This document shows, in pieces, positions 9,598 to 20,146 of a stretch of DNA of 64,000 bases; positions within the stretch are counted from its first letter, which is position 1, and each line of letters starts with the position of its first letter. The position numbers were made by a program, and so were the translations under genes. Below the pieces are notes generated by a model that was not told the origin of the DNA, made no database searches, and worked only from the letters and a program-made list of their open reading frames with translations. Origin of the DNA: Rhodobacteraceae bacterium EhC02 (GTDB taxonomy: Bacteria > Pseudomonadota > Alphaproteobacteria > Rhodobacterales > Rhodobacteraceae); NCBI GenBank assembly GCA_001650895.1, contig LXYH01000023.1, positions 1-64,000 on the forward strand, written 5' to 3'.

Positions 9598-9861
9598 ATG
9601 GCAAATACGCCCCAGTCCAAGAAACGCGCCCGTCAGAACGAAGCCCGTTTCGCCGTCAACAAAGCCCGTCGTTCGCGCATCCGTACCTTCATCCGCAAGG
9701 TCGAAGAAGCCATCGCATCCGGTGACAAGACCGCAGCCGCAGCCGCGCTGCAGGCTGCCCAGCCCGAAATGATGCGTGGCGTCACCAAGGGTGTGTTGCA
9801 CAAAAACACCGTTGCCCGGAAGATCTCTCGCCTGGCTGCACGGGTCAAAGCACTGGGCTGA
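9598..9861 (+). CDS. rpsT: 30S ribosomal protein S20
   Basis: 87-residue S20, a primary 16S rRNA-binding protein of the small subunit. It starts [20 protein letters not shown] and continues [19 protein letters not shown], with the expected basic helical-hairpin composition. Length is standard. It sits between the methyltransferase gene and dnaA, the usual place in Rhodobacterales, and has its own intrinsic terminator. The 160 bp upstream carries no second gene; the start is preceded by GGAAAGTGGGAAAACATC. Confidence 0.97.
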   Translation: MANTPQSKKRARQNEARFAVNKARRSRIRTFIRKVEEAIASGDKTAAAAALQAAQPEMMRGVTKGVLHKNTVARKISRLAARVKALG

Positions 9862-9881
9862 ACCACCTAACTGATTGAGTC

Positions 9882-9921
9882 AAAAAGCGTCGCCCGCGGT
9901 TCCGCCGGGCGGCGCTTTTTT
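9882..9921 (+). terminator. Rho-independent terminator after rpsT
   Basis: AAAAAGCG (9882-9889) and CGCTTTTTT at the far end enclose a CGCCCG/CGGGCG stem, giving a long GC-rich hairpin followed by a run of six T. It lies 20 bp after the rpsT stop. Confidence 0.9.
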
Positions 9922-10379
9922 GCGTTTGATGGGCGTCGTCACGGGCCCGAGAGATTCTTTTTCGAAAAGCGTGAGTCAAGGTCATAGTTCGGTTGCTTAG
10001 GCTTCTCGGCAATTGGTAATTTCACCCTGCGAGTCACTTCGCCCTGGGGGGACAGGGGTGCTGAGATGCCTTGTTTTCAAGGTGTATCGGCTTCGGCAAA
10101 CAGAGGAAAAAGCCATGATTGGGCATGGCTTCAAATCTGACTGCCGGACACTGCGGATGCGGTGAACCAGGTCCTTCTGAATGTGCATTGTGTGTGCGAG
10201 TGCGTGTTCGTCATCCTATGGGACAGGATGCCGTTTCCGTGCCAGGCGCGATGTGCTGATCGGTCATGAATTTCGGGTCTTGCATCATTGTCACTGCGGC
10301 AATGATCACGCCCTTTGTATGTCATGAACCCGGGGTCTTGTGATGTTGCGGGACTTGAACAGGTGGGACTTGGGGTAGA
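9922..10379 (+). other. 458-bp dnaA upstream region with three short inverted repeats; no gene
   Basis: No coding region is supported here. I see three hairpin-capable inverted repeats: AAGCCATG/CATGGCTT (10110-10117 and 10124-10131), CATCCT/AGGATG (10212-10217 and 10225-10230) and ATCATTG/CAATGAT (10284-10290 and 10300-10306). Two GANTC sites (GAGTC at 9973 and 10031) are present, and a third lies just upstream at 9877. I found no TTATCCACA-like DnaA box, so I do not call an origin. The interval must hold the dnaA promoter and leader. Confidence 0.6.
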
Positions 10380-11744
10380 ATGACGAAAGAACAATGGGGA
10401 CAGCTGCAGCGGAAACTTCTCGGCACTGTAGGCAAGAACAACTATGCCAACTGGATTGAGCCGCTGGAGTTTTCCGATATCTCTGAGGGCGTCGCCACGT
10501 TTCATGTCCCGACCAACTTTCTGGGCAACTACGTTGCGCAGAATTTCGGTGACCTGATTCTGCATCAGCTGACTGAATCCGGCCAGGTTGTGCGCCGCGT
10601 GAATTTCCGCGTTGCGGCCAATTCCGCGCAACGCCCGGCGGTCGAATCGGTGCCTGCCCCCCTGACCGAAGCCGCCCCCGTGGCCGCGCTTTCAACGGAC
10701 CAGTTGCCCGGCGCACCCCTGGACAGGCGCTTCACCTTCGACAGTTTCGTGGTGGGCAAGCCGAACGAGCTGGCCCATGCCGCCGCGCGCCGCGTGGCCG
10801 AAGGCGGGCCGGTCACGTTCAACCCCCTGTTCCTTTACGGGGGCGTCGGTCTTGGCAAGACCCACCTGATGCACGCCATCGCATGGGAACTGCAGACAAA
10901 GCGGCCCGACCTGAACGTCGTCTACCTGTCGGCGGAACAGTTCATGTACCGTTTCGTGCAGGCGCTGCGTGACCGCAAGATGATGGATTTCAAGCAGATC
11001 TTCCGCGCGGTCGATGTGCTGATGGTGGATGACGTGCAGTTCATCGCCGGCAAGGACAGCACGCAAGAAGAATTCTTCCACACGTTCAACGCGCTTGTGG
11101 ACGGCAACAAGCAGATCATCATTTCCGCGGATCGCGCCCCCGGCGAGATCAAGGACCTCGAGGACCGGATCAAGTCGCGCCTGCAATGCGGCCTGGTCGT
11201 TGACCTGCACCCCACCGATTACGAATTGCGTCTCGGCATCCTGCAATCCAAGGTCGATGCCTACCGCCTGCAATATCCGGGGCTCGAGATTTCCAACCAG
11301 GTTCTGGAATTCCTGGCGCATCGGATCAGCACCAATGTGCGTGTTCTCGAAGGCGCGCTGACGCGGCTTTATGCCTTCGCCAGCCTTGTCGGCCGCGAGA
11401 TCACGATGGAACTGACCCAGGATTGCCTGGCCGATGTCCTGCGCGCCTCCGAGCGCAAGATCACGATCGAGGAAATCCAGCGCCGCGTGTCCGAGCATTA
11501 CAACATCCGCCTGTCCGACATGATCGGGCCCAAGCGTGTGCGCAGCTATGCGCGTCCGCGCCAGGTGGCGATGTATCTGTGCAAGCAACTGACCAGCCGC
11601 TCCCTCCCCGAGATCGGGCGCCGGTTCGGCGGGCGCGATCACACTACGATCATGCACGGCGTGCGCCGGATCGAGGAACTGCGCATTCAGGATGGGCAGA
11701 TCGCCGAAGATATCGAGATGCTGCGCCGCACACTCGAGGCCTGA
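10380..11744 (+). CDS. dnaA: Chromosomal replication initiator protein DnaA
   Basis: AAA+ ATPase that binds DnaA boxes and opens the chromosomal origin. The protein has 454 residues. Domain I begins MTKEQWGQLQRKLL. Domain III has Walker A GGVGLGKTHL (about residues 155-164), Walker B LMVDDVQFIAGK and the sensor region IISADRAPGEIKDLEDR. Domain IV ends with the DNA-binding signature GRDHTTIMHGVRRIE. Nothing is missing. It is followed by dnaN, recF and gyrB on the same strand. The 458-bp upstream leader and the GANTC sites there suggest control by methylation state or leader structure, as known in some alphaproteobacteria, but this is inference. Confidence 0.98.
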   Translation: MTKEQWGQLQRKLLGTVGKNNYANWIEPLEFSDISEGVATFHVPTNFLGNYVAQNFGDLILHQLTESGQVVRRVNFRVAANSAQRPAVESVPAPLTEAAPVAALSTDQLPGAPLDRRFTFDSFVVGKPNELAHAAARRVAEGGPVTFNPLFLYGGVGLGKTHLMHAIAWELQTKRPDLNVVYLSAEQFMYRFVQALRDRKMMDFKQIFRAVDVLMVDDVQFIAGKDSTQEEFFHTFNALVDGNKQIIISADRAPGEIKDLEDRIKSRLQCGLVVDLHPTDYELRLGILQSKVDAYRLQYPGLEISNQVLEFLAHRISTNVRVLEGALTRLYAFASLVGREITMELTQDCLADVLRASERKITIEEIQRRVSEHYNIRLSDMIGPKRVRSYARPRQVAMYLCKQLTSRSLPEIGRRFGGRDHTTIMHGVRRIEELRIQDGQIAEDIEMLRRTLEA

Positions 11745-11765
11745 GCCTGTTTCATCGCCTTGGCA

Positions 11766-11799
11766 GACCGACTTGGGGCTTTTTGTATCCAAGCCGGTC
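11766..11799 (+). repeat. Imperfect inverted repeat between dnaA and dnaN
   Basis: GACCGACTTGG (11766-11776) and CCAAGCCGGTC (11789-11799) can pair over 11 positions with a single A-C mismatch and a 12-nt loop. No T-run follows, so it does not look like a simple intrinsic terminator. It lies 22 bp after the dnaA stop and may be an mRNA-stabilising or attenuating structure. Confidence 0.5.
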
Positions 11800-11938
11800 T
11801 CTCGGCACTTGACGACCCTCATTTTCCACCCGAAAACGCAAGAAAAGCCTTGAGTGGGCAGGTATTTGGGATACCTTGCCCATCCCGGCATCGCTGGGCG
11901 ACCAGGGCGCAAGGCCGGTAGCGGATAGGAGCGACGGA

Positions 11939-13057
11939 ATGAAACTCAGCATCGAACGCGGAACGCTTCTGAAAGCCGTGTCGCAGGCGCAATCGGTTGT
12001 CGAACGGCGCAATACCATTCCGATCCTTGCCAATGTGCTGATCGAAGCCGAAGGAAATACCGTGACCTTCCGCGCCACAGACCTTGACATCGAGGTGCTG
12101 GACAAGGCCCCCGCGCAGGTCGAACGCGCCGGATCGACGACCGTGTCGGCCGTCATGCTGCACGAGATCGTTCGCAAGCTGCCGGATGGATCGCTGGTGA
12201 CCCTGTCCGATGACAGCGCCGCGGGTCGGCTCAGCGTGCAGGCGGGCCGTTCGCATTTCAACCTGGCGACCCTGCCCAAGGAAGATTTCCCGGTCATGGC
12301 CTCGTCGGATTACGCCAGCAATTTCAGCGCCCCGGCGGGTGTGCTGCGGCGGCTGTTCGACAAGTCGAAATTCGCCATCTCGACCGAAGAGACCCGGTAT
12401 TACCTGAACGGCGTCTACATGCATGTGGCCGATGGCGAAGGCGGCAAGGTGCTGCGCTGCGTGGCGACGGATGGGCACCGTCTGGCCCGGATCGACGCGC
12501 CGCTGCCGGCCGGCGCCGAGGCGCTGCCCGGCGTGATCGTCCCGCGCAAGACCGTGGGCGAATTGCGCAAGCTGCTGGATGACGATGATACGCAGATCGC
12601 GGTATCGGTGTCCGAAACCAAGGTGCGTTTTGCAACGCCGTCGATCACCTTGACCTCCAAGGTGATCGACGGAACCTTCCCCGACTACACCCGCGTGATC
12701 CCACAGGGCAACACGCGCCGGCTTGAGGTTGACGCGCGCGACTTCGCGGCCGCCGTCGATCGTGTGGCCACGGTGTCGTCCGAACGGTCGCGCGCCGTGA
12801 AACTCTCATTGGACGAGGACCGTCTGGTTCTGTCCGTGAACGCGCCCGACAGCGGTGCCGCCGAGGAAGAGCTTGCCGTCGCCTATGGGGATGAGCGTCT
12901 GGAAATCGGGTTCAACGCCAAGTACCTGCTGGAAATCGCCAGCCAGGTGGATCGTGAGAACGCTGTTTTCATGTTCAACTCGGCTGGCGATCCGACATTG
13001 ATGCGCGAAGGCAATGACATGTCGGCGGTCTATGTCGTCATGCCGATGCGGGTGTGA
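11939..13057 (+). CDS. dnaN: DNA polymerase III subunit beta (sliding clamp)
   Basis: 372-residue processivity clamp that encircles DNA and tethers polymerase III and repair enzymes. The N-terminus MKLSIERGTLLKAVSQAQSV and the segment RRNTIPILANVLIEA are characteristic. The three clamp domains run through VTLTSKVIDGTFPDYTRVIP-like sequence, and the C-terminus YVVMPMRV forms the partner-binding end. ATG 11939 is chosen because AGGAGCG lies just upstream and the protein then aligns with the family start; an earlier in-frame ATG at 11876 adds unrelated residues. It lies between dnaA and recF. Confidence 0.97.
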   Translation: MKLSIERGTLLKAVSQAQSVVERRNTIPILANVLIEAEGNTVTFRATDLDIEVLDKAPAQVERAGSTTVSAVMLHEIVRKLPDGSLVTLSDDSAAGRLSVQAGRSHFNLATLPKEDFPVMASSDYASNFSAPAGVLRRLFDKSKFAISTEETRYYLNGVYMHVADGEGGKVLRCVATDGHRLARIDAPLPAGAEALPGVIVPRKTVGELRKLLDDDDTQIAVSVSETKVRFATPSITLTSKVIDGTFPDYTRVIPQGNTRRLEVDARDFAAAVDRVATVSSERSRAVKLSLDEDRLVLSVNAPDSGAAEEELAVAYGDERLEIGFNAKYLLEIASQVDRENAVFMFNSAGDPTLMREGNDMSAVYVVMPMRV

Positions 13058-13097
13058 CGGGCGCACTGCGCTGTCCTGAAAAACGAAAGGCCGGGGC

Positions 13098-14201
13098 GTG
13101 TCTGGCCTCTTTCTGACCGAACTGACCCTGTCGCATTTCCGCTCGCATCGCGGCGGTCATCTGGCATTGGACGGGCGCCCCGTCGCGCTTTACGGGCCGA
13201 ACGGGGCGGGCAAGACCAACATTCTGGAAGCCGTATCGCTGTTTTCGCCCGGTCGCGGCCTGCGCCGGGCCAGTGCGGCGGATATGGCGCGGCGTCCGGA
13301 ATCGCTGGGCTGGAAGATCACCGGCATCCTGCGCAGCCTGCATCAGGTGCATGAGGTCGCCGTATGGTCCGAAGAAGGGGCTGCACGGCAGGTCACGATC
13401 GATGACAAGGCGGCCACGCAACTGGCCCTTGGCCGGATTGCCCGTGTCCTCTGGCTGGTCCCCGCGATGGATCGGCTCTGGATCGAAGGGGCAGAAGGGC
13501 GGCGGCGGTTTCTGGATCGCATGACCATGAGCTTCCTGCCCGATCATGCGGATGTCAGCCTGACCTATGAAAAGGCCATGCGCGAGCGCAACCGCCTGCT
13601 GAAGGATCAGGTCCGCGATACGCATTGGTATGGCGCGATCGAGGCGCAGATGGCCCGCGCCGGGGCCGCGATCCATGCCAACCGTCTTGCGGTGCTGGAC
13701 CTGTTGCGCGCAGCGCAGGACAAGGCCGAAACCGCCTTTCCCGCCGCAGAACTTGACCTGCAACAGACCGAAGGCAGCATGCCGGACACCGAATCCGATC
13801 TGCTGGATGCACTGCGCGAAAGCCGGTTTCGCGATCTGGCCGCCGGGCGCAGCCTTGTGGGGCCGCACCGCAGCGATCTTTACGCGGTCTATGCCGCCAA
13901 GGGTGTGCCCGCGTCGGATTGTTCCACCGGTGAGCAGAAGGCGCTTCTGGTATCCCTGATCCTCGCCAATGCGCGCGGCCTTGCGCGTGACTTCGGCGCG
14001 CCACCGCTGCTGCTGCTGGATGAGGTCGCGGCCCATCTGGATGCCAACCGCCGCGCCGCGCTTTACGACGAGATCTGCGCGCTGGGCGCACAAGCCTGGA
14101 TGACCGGCACCGGGCCCGAGCTTTTCGATACCATCGCCACGCGCGCGCAGATGTACGAGGTGACGGAAGAGGCTGGAACATCGGTGATTTCGGCGCGATA
14201 A
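13098..14201 (+). CDS. recF: DNA replication and repair protein RecF
   Basis: SMC-like ATPase of the RecFOR pathway, loading RecA at gaps. The protein has 367 residues. Walker A is YGPNGAGKTNILEAVS near the N-terminus, the ABC-type signature is STGEQKALLVS, and Walker B is LLLLDEVAAHLD. The segment GRSLVGPHRSDL is also a family mark. The start is GTG (SGLFLTELTLSHFRSH). It lies 40 bp after dnaN, so the two are probably one transcript. Confidence 0.96.
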   Translation: MSGLFLTELTLSHFRSHRGGHLALDGRPVALYGPNGAGKTNILEAVSLFSPGRGLRRASAADMARRPESLGWKITGILRSLHQVHEVAVWSEEGAARQVTIDDKAATQLALGRIARVLWLVPAMDRLWIEGAEGRRRFLDRMTMSFLPDHADVSLTYEKAMRERNRLLKDQVRDTHWYGAIEAQMARAGAAIHANRLAVLDLLRAAQDKAETAFPAAELDLQQTEGSMPDTESDLLDALRESRFRDLAAGRSLVGPHRSDLYAVYAAKGVPASDCSTGEQKALLVSLILANARGLARDFGAPPLLLLDEVAAHLDANRRAALYDEICALGAQAWMTGTGPELFDTIATRAQMYEVTEEAGTSVISAR

Positions 14202-14240
14202 TACGGCACGGTATCCGCCGTGTCTTCCGAAAGCCCCACC

Positions 14241-14861
14241 ATGACCGCTTCGCCCGCCGATCTGCTGCTTTATGCAGGTGCCATCCTGATCCTGTTCCTG
14301 ACACCCGGTCCCGTCTGGGTGGCGCTCACGGCGCGTGCGCTGTCTGGCGGCTTTGCCTCGGCCTGGCCTCTGGCGGTTGGGGTGGTGCTGGGCGATATCC
14401 TGTGGCCGCTGCTGGCAATCCTTGGCGTCGCCTGGATCGTGTCGGTCTTCGAAGGTTTCATGACCGTGATGCGCTATGTCGCGGCGGGGATGTTCCTGTT
14501 CATGGGGGCGATGCTGATCCGCCATGCCGGCCATACCATCGGCACCGACAGCCGCCTGACACGTCCGGGCCGCTGGGCCGGTTTCATGGCGGGCGTCGCG
14601 GTCATCATCGGCAACCCCAAGGCGGTGCTGTTCTACATGGGCGTTCTGCCCGGTTTCTTCGACCTGACGCAGATCACCTGGGCGGATGTCGCCGCGATCC
14701 TTGCCATTTCATGTGCGATCCCCCTGATGGGCAACCTTTTGATGGCGCTTTCGGTGGACCGGGCGCGGCGTCTTCTGACCTCGCCCGCGGCCCTCAGGCG
14801 CGTCAATGTCGTGGCCGGAATCCTTCTGTGCCTCGTGGGGCTGATAATCCCCTTCGTCTAG
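14241..14861 (+). CDS. LysE family amino-acid/metabolite exporter
   Basis: 206-residue inner-membrane protein with about six hydrophobic segments. The LysE/RhtB signature is at the N-terminus (LILFLTPGPVWVALTARAL), and the second conserved block is VIIGNPKAVLFYMGVLPGFFDL. Family members export amino acids or homoserine lactones; the substrate cannot be inferred. ATG 14241 gives the usual family N-terminus (MTASPADLLLYAG); a GTG at 14220 would add seven residues. It is inserted between recF and gyrB, which often lie together in other bacteria. Confidence 0.88.
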   Translation: MTASPADLLLYAGAILILFLTPGPVWVALTARALSGGFASAWPLAVGVVLGDILWPLLAILGVAWIVSVFEGFMTVMRYVAAGMFLFMGAMLIRHAGHTIGTDSRLTRPGRWAGFMAGVAVIIGNPKAVLFYMGVLPGFFDLTQITWADVAAILAISCAIPLMGNLLMALSVDRARRLLTSPAALRRVNVVAGILLCLVGLIIPFV

Positions 14862-14881
14862 CGCAAAATATGGGGCAATGA

Positions 14882-17356
<2,475 letters not shown>

Positions 17357-17362
17357 CGATCG

Positions 17363-17387
17363 AAAAGGGGGCGAAAGCCCCCTTTTT
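17363..17387. terminator. Terminator between gyrB and the convergent serine hydrolase gene
   Basis: AAAAGGGGGC, loop GAAA, GCCCCCTTTTT is a perfect hairpin with a stable GAAA tetraloop, A-tract on the left and T-tract on the right. It can terminate transcription from both directions between the converging genes; its right edge touches the stop codon of the minus-strand gene. Confidence 0.9.
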
Positions 17388-18400
17388 CACACCCGCGCAG
17401 CCGGGATCACCGCCTCTTTGATCAGGCGCATGATATCCCCGAAATAGCCCTGGCTGCGCGCCGGGCGGGTCGGGTCCGATGTCAGGGCCATCGACAGTTC
17501 CAGCCCCGGCACGATGCAGATCACCTGCCCGCCATAGCCGCGCGCCAGCGCATAGTCCTGCCCTCCGGCGCGGCCAAGAAACCAGCCATAGCCGTAATCA
17601 AGACCGGAAAACGGCGAGCTTGTCCGCGCCCGCAACGAGGCCGCGACCCAGTCACTGCTCAAGACGCGCGCACCGTCCCAGACACCGCCGGACAGATAGA
17701 CCTCGCCGAACCGGACCATGTCTGAAAGGGTCAGAGCCATCTCGTTGCCGCCCAGGTAGCGACCTTGCGGATCGCGGGTCCATGCTGGAATCTCGATTCC
17801 CAACGGTTTGCCAAGACGGCTTCGGGCCAGTGCCAGCAGACTGGCGCCGCCGACCTCGGCCAGAACCGCACCCAGCACATGAAAGCTTCCCGTGGAATAC
17901 AGCATCCGGCCACCCGGTTCCGCCACGAAAGGGCGCAACAGCGCGTCCGCGACCCAATCGCGGCTGCTGATCCAGGACCCGTAATTCTGCCCCGATGTGC
18001 GTTCCAGCCCGGCCTGCATGGTCACAAGGTTCTCGACCGTCAGCGTCCCGACACGCGGATCGGCCCCTGCCGGAATAAGGCGCGGCGCTACCTCCGAAAG
18101 CGACGTGGTCACGTCTGGAATCTCGCCCCGATCCAGCGCTGCCCCGGTCAGCGCGGCAACGATCGTCTTGGACACGGATTTTAAAGGAACGGCCCGATCC
18201 AGCCCCGGACCCCGGAATCGCGCGGCCAGAACCTGCGATCCGCGGATGCTGATCATCAGGGCATGGCATTGCTCCAACGCGCGCGCCCGGTCCGTGACGG
18301 CCTGCCATGGATCGGCCTGCCCCAATGCGGGACTTGCCAGCAAGGCAGCACTTGCGGTCATCATGCTGCGGCGGGTCATGGGGGCGGAATGTTTGCTCAT
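17387..18400 (-). CDS. Serine hydrolase, class C beta-lactamase-like
   Basis: 337-residue exported protein of the beta-lactamase/DD-peptidase (class C-like) family. A twin-arginine-type signal is visible: TRRSMMTASAALLASPALGQA. The SxxK catalytic motif is SVSK (in PLKSVSKTIVAAL), and the tyrosine motif is probably YSTGSFH. The third (KTG-type) motif is weak, perhaps GYGGQ near the end. Most such proteins are esterases or peptidases rather than true beta-lactamases, so no resistance is implied. Start chosen at ATG 18400; an in-frame TTG lies three codons upstream. It is divergent from the aminotransferase gene. Confidence 0.82.
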   Translation of the reverse strand: MSKHSAPMTRRSMMTASAALLASPALGQADPWQAVTDRARALEQCHALMISIRGSQVLAARFRGPGLDRAVPLKSVSKTIVAALTGAALDRGEIPDVTTSLSEVAPRLIPAGADPRVGTLTVENLVTMQAGLERTSGQNYGSWISSRDWVADALLRPFVAEPGGRMLYSTGSFHVLGAVLAEVGGASLLALARSRLGKPLGIEIPAWTRDPQGRYLGGNEMALTLSDMVRFGEVYLSGGVWDGARVLSSDWVAASLRARTSSPFSGLDYGYGWFLGRAGGQDYALARGYGGQVICIVPGLELSMALTSDPTRPARSQGYFGDIMRLIKEAVIPAARV

Positions 18401-18518
18401 GTCGACCAACCTATGCCCAAGACCCGCCTGTGCCAGTCAGAAAACCGTGAAGGCGCATCCGCTTGCATCAGGCGGCATTTATGTATCCCTTGAACGGGCA
18501 GAACCGATGGAGAAGCGG

Positions 18519-19706
18519 ATGTCACCCCATTTCGCGCAGAGGATGGAAAAGGTCGAACCTTCGGCCATCAAGGAACTTCTGGCGCTGGGGGCTGACCCCG
18601 CGATCATTTCCTTCGGGGGTGGGTATCCGGATGCCAGCCTGTTCCCCGCCGCCCAACTCGAGCAGGTGTTTCGCGATGTGATCAGCGCGCCCGGCGGGGC
18701 CGCGATGCAATATGCCCCCTCGGACGGCTTGCCGCGCCTGCGCGAACAGATCGCGGACCTGATGCGCGCGGATGGGACCGACTGCCGCCCCGAGGATGTT
18801 CTGATCCTGCAAGGATCGCAGCAAGGCCTTGATTTTGCAGCAAAGATGCTGGTCGATCCGGGTGATGTCATCGTGACCGAAGACCCGACTTTCCTGGGCG
18901 CGCTGATCGCCTTCAACCCCAGCCAGCCGCGCTATGTCGCGATACCGATGGATGCGGACGGCATGAAGATGGATGCGCTTGACGCGGCTTTGACGGCCAA
19001 TCCACGTGCGCGCATGATCTATACGGTGCCGGATTTTCAGAACCCGACCGGCGTGACCCTGTCGCTGGAGCGCCGCAAGCGTCTGATCGAACTGGCCAAC
19101 CGGCATGATGTGATCGTGCTGGAAGACACCCCCTATCGCCACATACGTTTCGCGCGCGAAACCCTGCCCACGCTTAAATCGCTGGATACGCAGGGCCGGG
19201 TGATCCATCTGGGCAGCTTTTCCAAGGTCCTTGTGCCGGGTCTGCGGATCGGATGGGCCGTCGCCGCGCCGGAATTACTGGACAAGATGGCGCTGCTAAA
19301 GGTGGCGGCGGATACCCAGACCTCGACCTTGAACATGGCGGCGGCCAGCCTTTTTCTGGATCGCTACGATCTGAACGCCCATATCGCGATGCTCCGGCGC
19401 AGCTACCGGCAGAAGAAAGAGGTGATGCTGGACGCGATCCGTCAGCACTTCCCGCAGGATGTGACCGTGACGGACCCGGAGGGCGGTCTGTTTACCTGGG
19501 CGACTTTTCCCGAAGGATTCGATGCCACCGCCTTCATGCGTGATGTGGCGCTGCCGCAGGCGCGGGTGGCCTATGTGCCGGGTGCCACCTTCTTTCCAGT
19601 GCATGAACAGCCCAATCATGCGCGCATCAACTATTCCGCCCAGTCCGAGGACCGGATCCGCGCCGGCATTGCCGCGCTTGGCAAGGCGATCAAGGCCGGG
19701 GGTTAG
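18519..19706 (+). CDS. PLP-dependent aminotransferase class I/II (2-aminoadipate/MocR-type fold, no HTH)
   Basis: 395-residue fold-type I aminotransferase similar to 2-aminoadipate and aromatic/branched aminotransferases of the LysN/MocR subgroup, but without the GntR DNA-binding domain. Motifs include ISFGGGYPDASLFP near the N-terminus, ILQGSQQGLDFAAKML, YTVPDFQNPTGVTLS, and the PLP-lysine region HLGSFSKVLVPGLRIGWAV. The C-terminal segment RINYSAQSEDRIRAGI fits the family. Start taken at ATG 18519, because GGAGA lies 5 bp upstream; ATG 18507 is possible. Substrate is not determined by context. Confidence 0.87.
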   Translation: MSPHFAQRMEKVEPSAIKELLALGADPAIISFGGGYPDASLFPAAQLEQVFRDVISAPGGAAMQYAPSDGLPRLREQIADLMRADGTDCRPEDVLILQGSQQGLDFAAKMLVDPGDVIVTEDPTFLGALIAFNPSQPRYVAIPMDADGMKMDALDAALTANPRARMIYTVPDFQNPTGVTLSLERRKRLIELANRHDVIVLEDTPYRHIRFARETLPTLKSLDTQGRVIHLGSFSKVLVPGLRIGWAVAAPELLDKMALLKVAADTQTSTLNMAAASLFLDRYDLNAHIAMLRRSYRQKKEVMLDAIRQHFPQDVTVTDPEGGLFTWATFPEGFDATAFMRDVALPQARVAYVPGATFFPVHEQPNHARINYSAQSEDRIRAGIAALGKAIKAGG

Positions 19707-19822
19707 ACCTTTTCGCGACAACTGTCCTTGACCTTCCCCTTGGAAGACCTATCTGGCCCGGGTTTCGCGTTTCCAGAAATCTGTTGCGACTCCTTTCGAT
19801 AATGGTTACCCAAAACTTGTTC

Positions 19823-20003
19823 TGGTCCGGGCGGGTATCCGTCCGGTTAAAATGGGAATCCGGTGCGTGACCGCAAGGTGACAAATCCGGGACTGCCCCC
19901 GCAACTGTAAGCGGTGAGCGACGCCGAAACACGTCACTGGGGAGCGAACCCTGGGAAGACTCGGCCAAGCTTTGACCCGCGAGTCAGGAGACCTGCCAGA
20001 ATG
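19823..20003 (+). promoter_or_regulatory. Cobalamin (AdoCbl) riboswitch
   Basis: A full cobalamin aptamer is recognisable. Conserved blocks in order are GGTTAAAATGGGAATCCGGTG (20 bases of it from about 19845), GACCGCAAGGTGAC, the B12 box GCCCCCGCAACTGTAAGCGG, and the closing GAGTCAGGAGACCTGCC at about 19981-19997. It starts about 120 bp after the aminotransferase stop and ends about 145 bp before the btuB ATG, in the sense orientation for btuB. Known riboswitches of this class repress translation or cause early termination when adenosylcobalamin is abundant, so the whole downstream operon should be induced under B12 shortage. A weak hairpin GGAGGAG/CTCCTTCC (about 20077-20094) could be the expression platform. 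Confidence 0.95.
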
Positions 20004-20146
20004 ATCACCCTATCCGGACGCGGGGTGCGTCGTGGATAACGGTTTTTCCGTAGTGGTGGCATGCGCACCGTCTGCGGAGGAGTCTCTCCTTCCAATGACA
20101 CATACTGGATTTGGTCACGCCTTTCGGGGCGTTTACGGAGAACAAG

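Noticed and set aside
9922-10379. Chromosomal origin of replication beside dnaA
   Set aside because: No TTATCCACA-like boxes on either strand and no AT-rich unwinding region; in alphaproteobacteria oriC is often elsewhere (near hemE). Gene order alone is not evidence of oriC.
13038-14534. 498-codon minus-strand frame opposite recF and the LysE-type gene
   Set aside because: Low-complexity His/Gln/Arg/Gly sequence with no motif; both plus-strand genes are intact and conserved.
17387-18400. Beta-lactamase resistance gene
   Set aside because: SxxK is present but the later motifs are weak and the context is chromosomal; the family is mainly esterases and peptidases.
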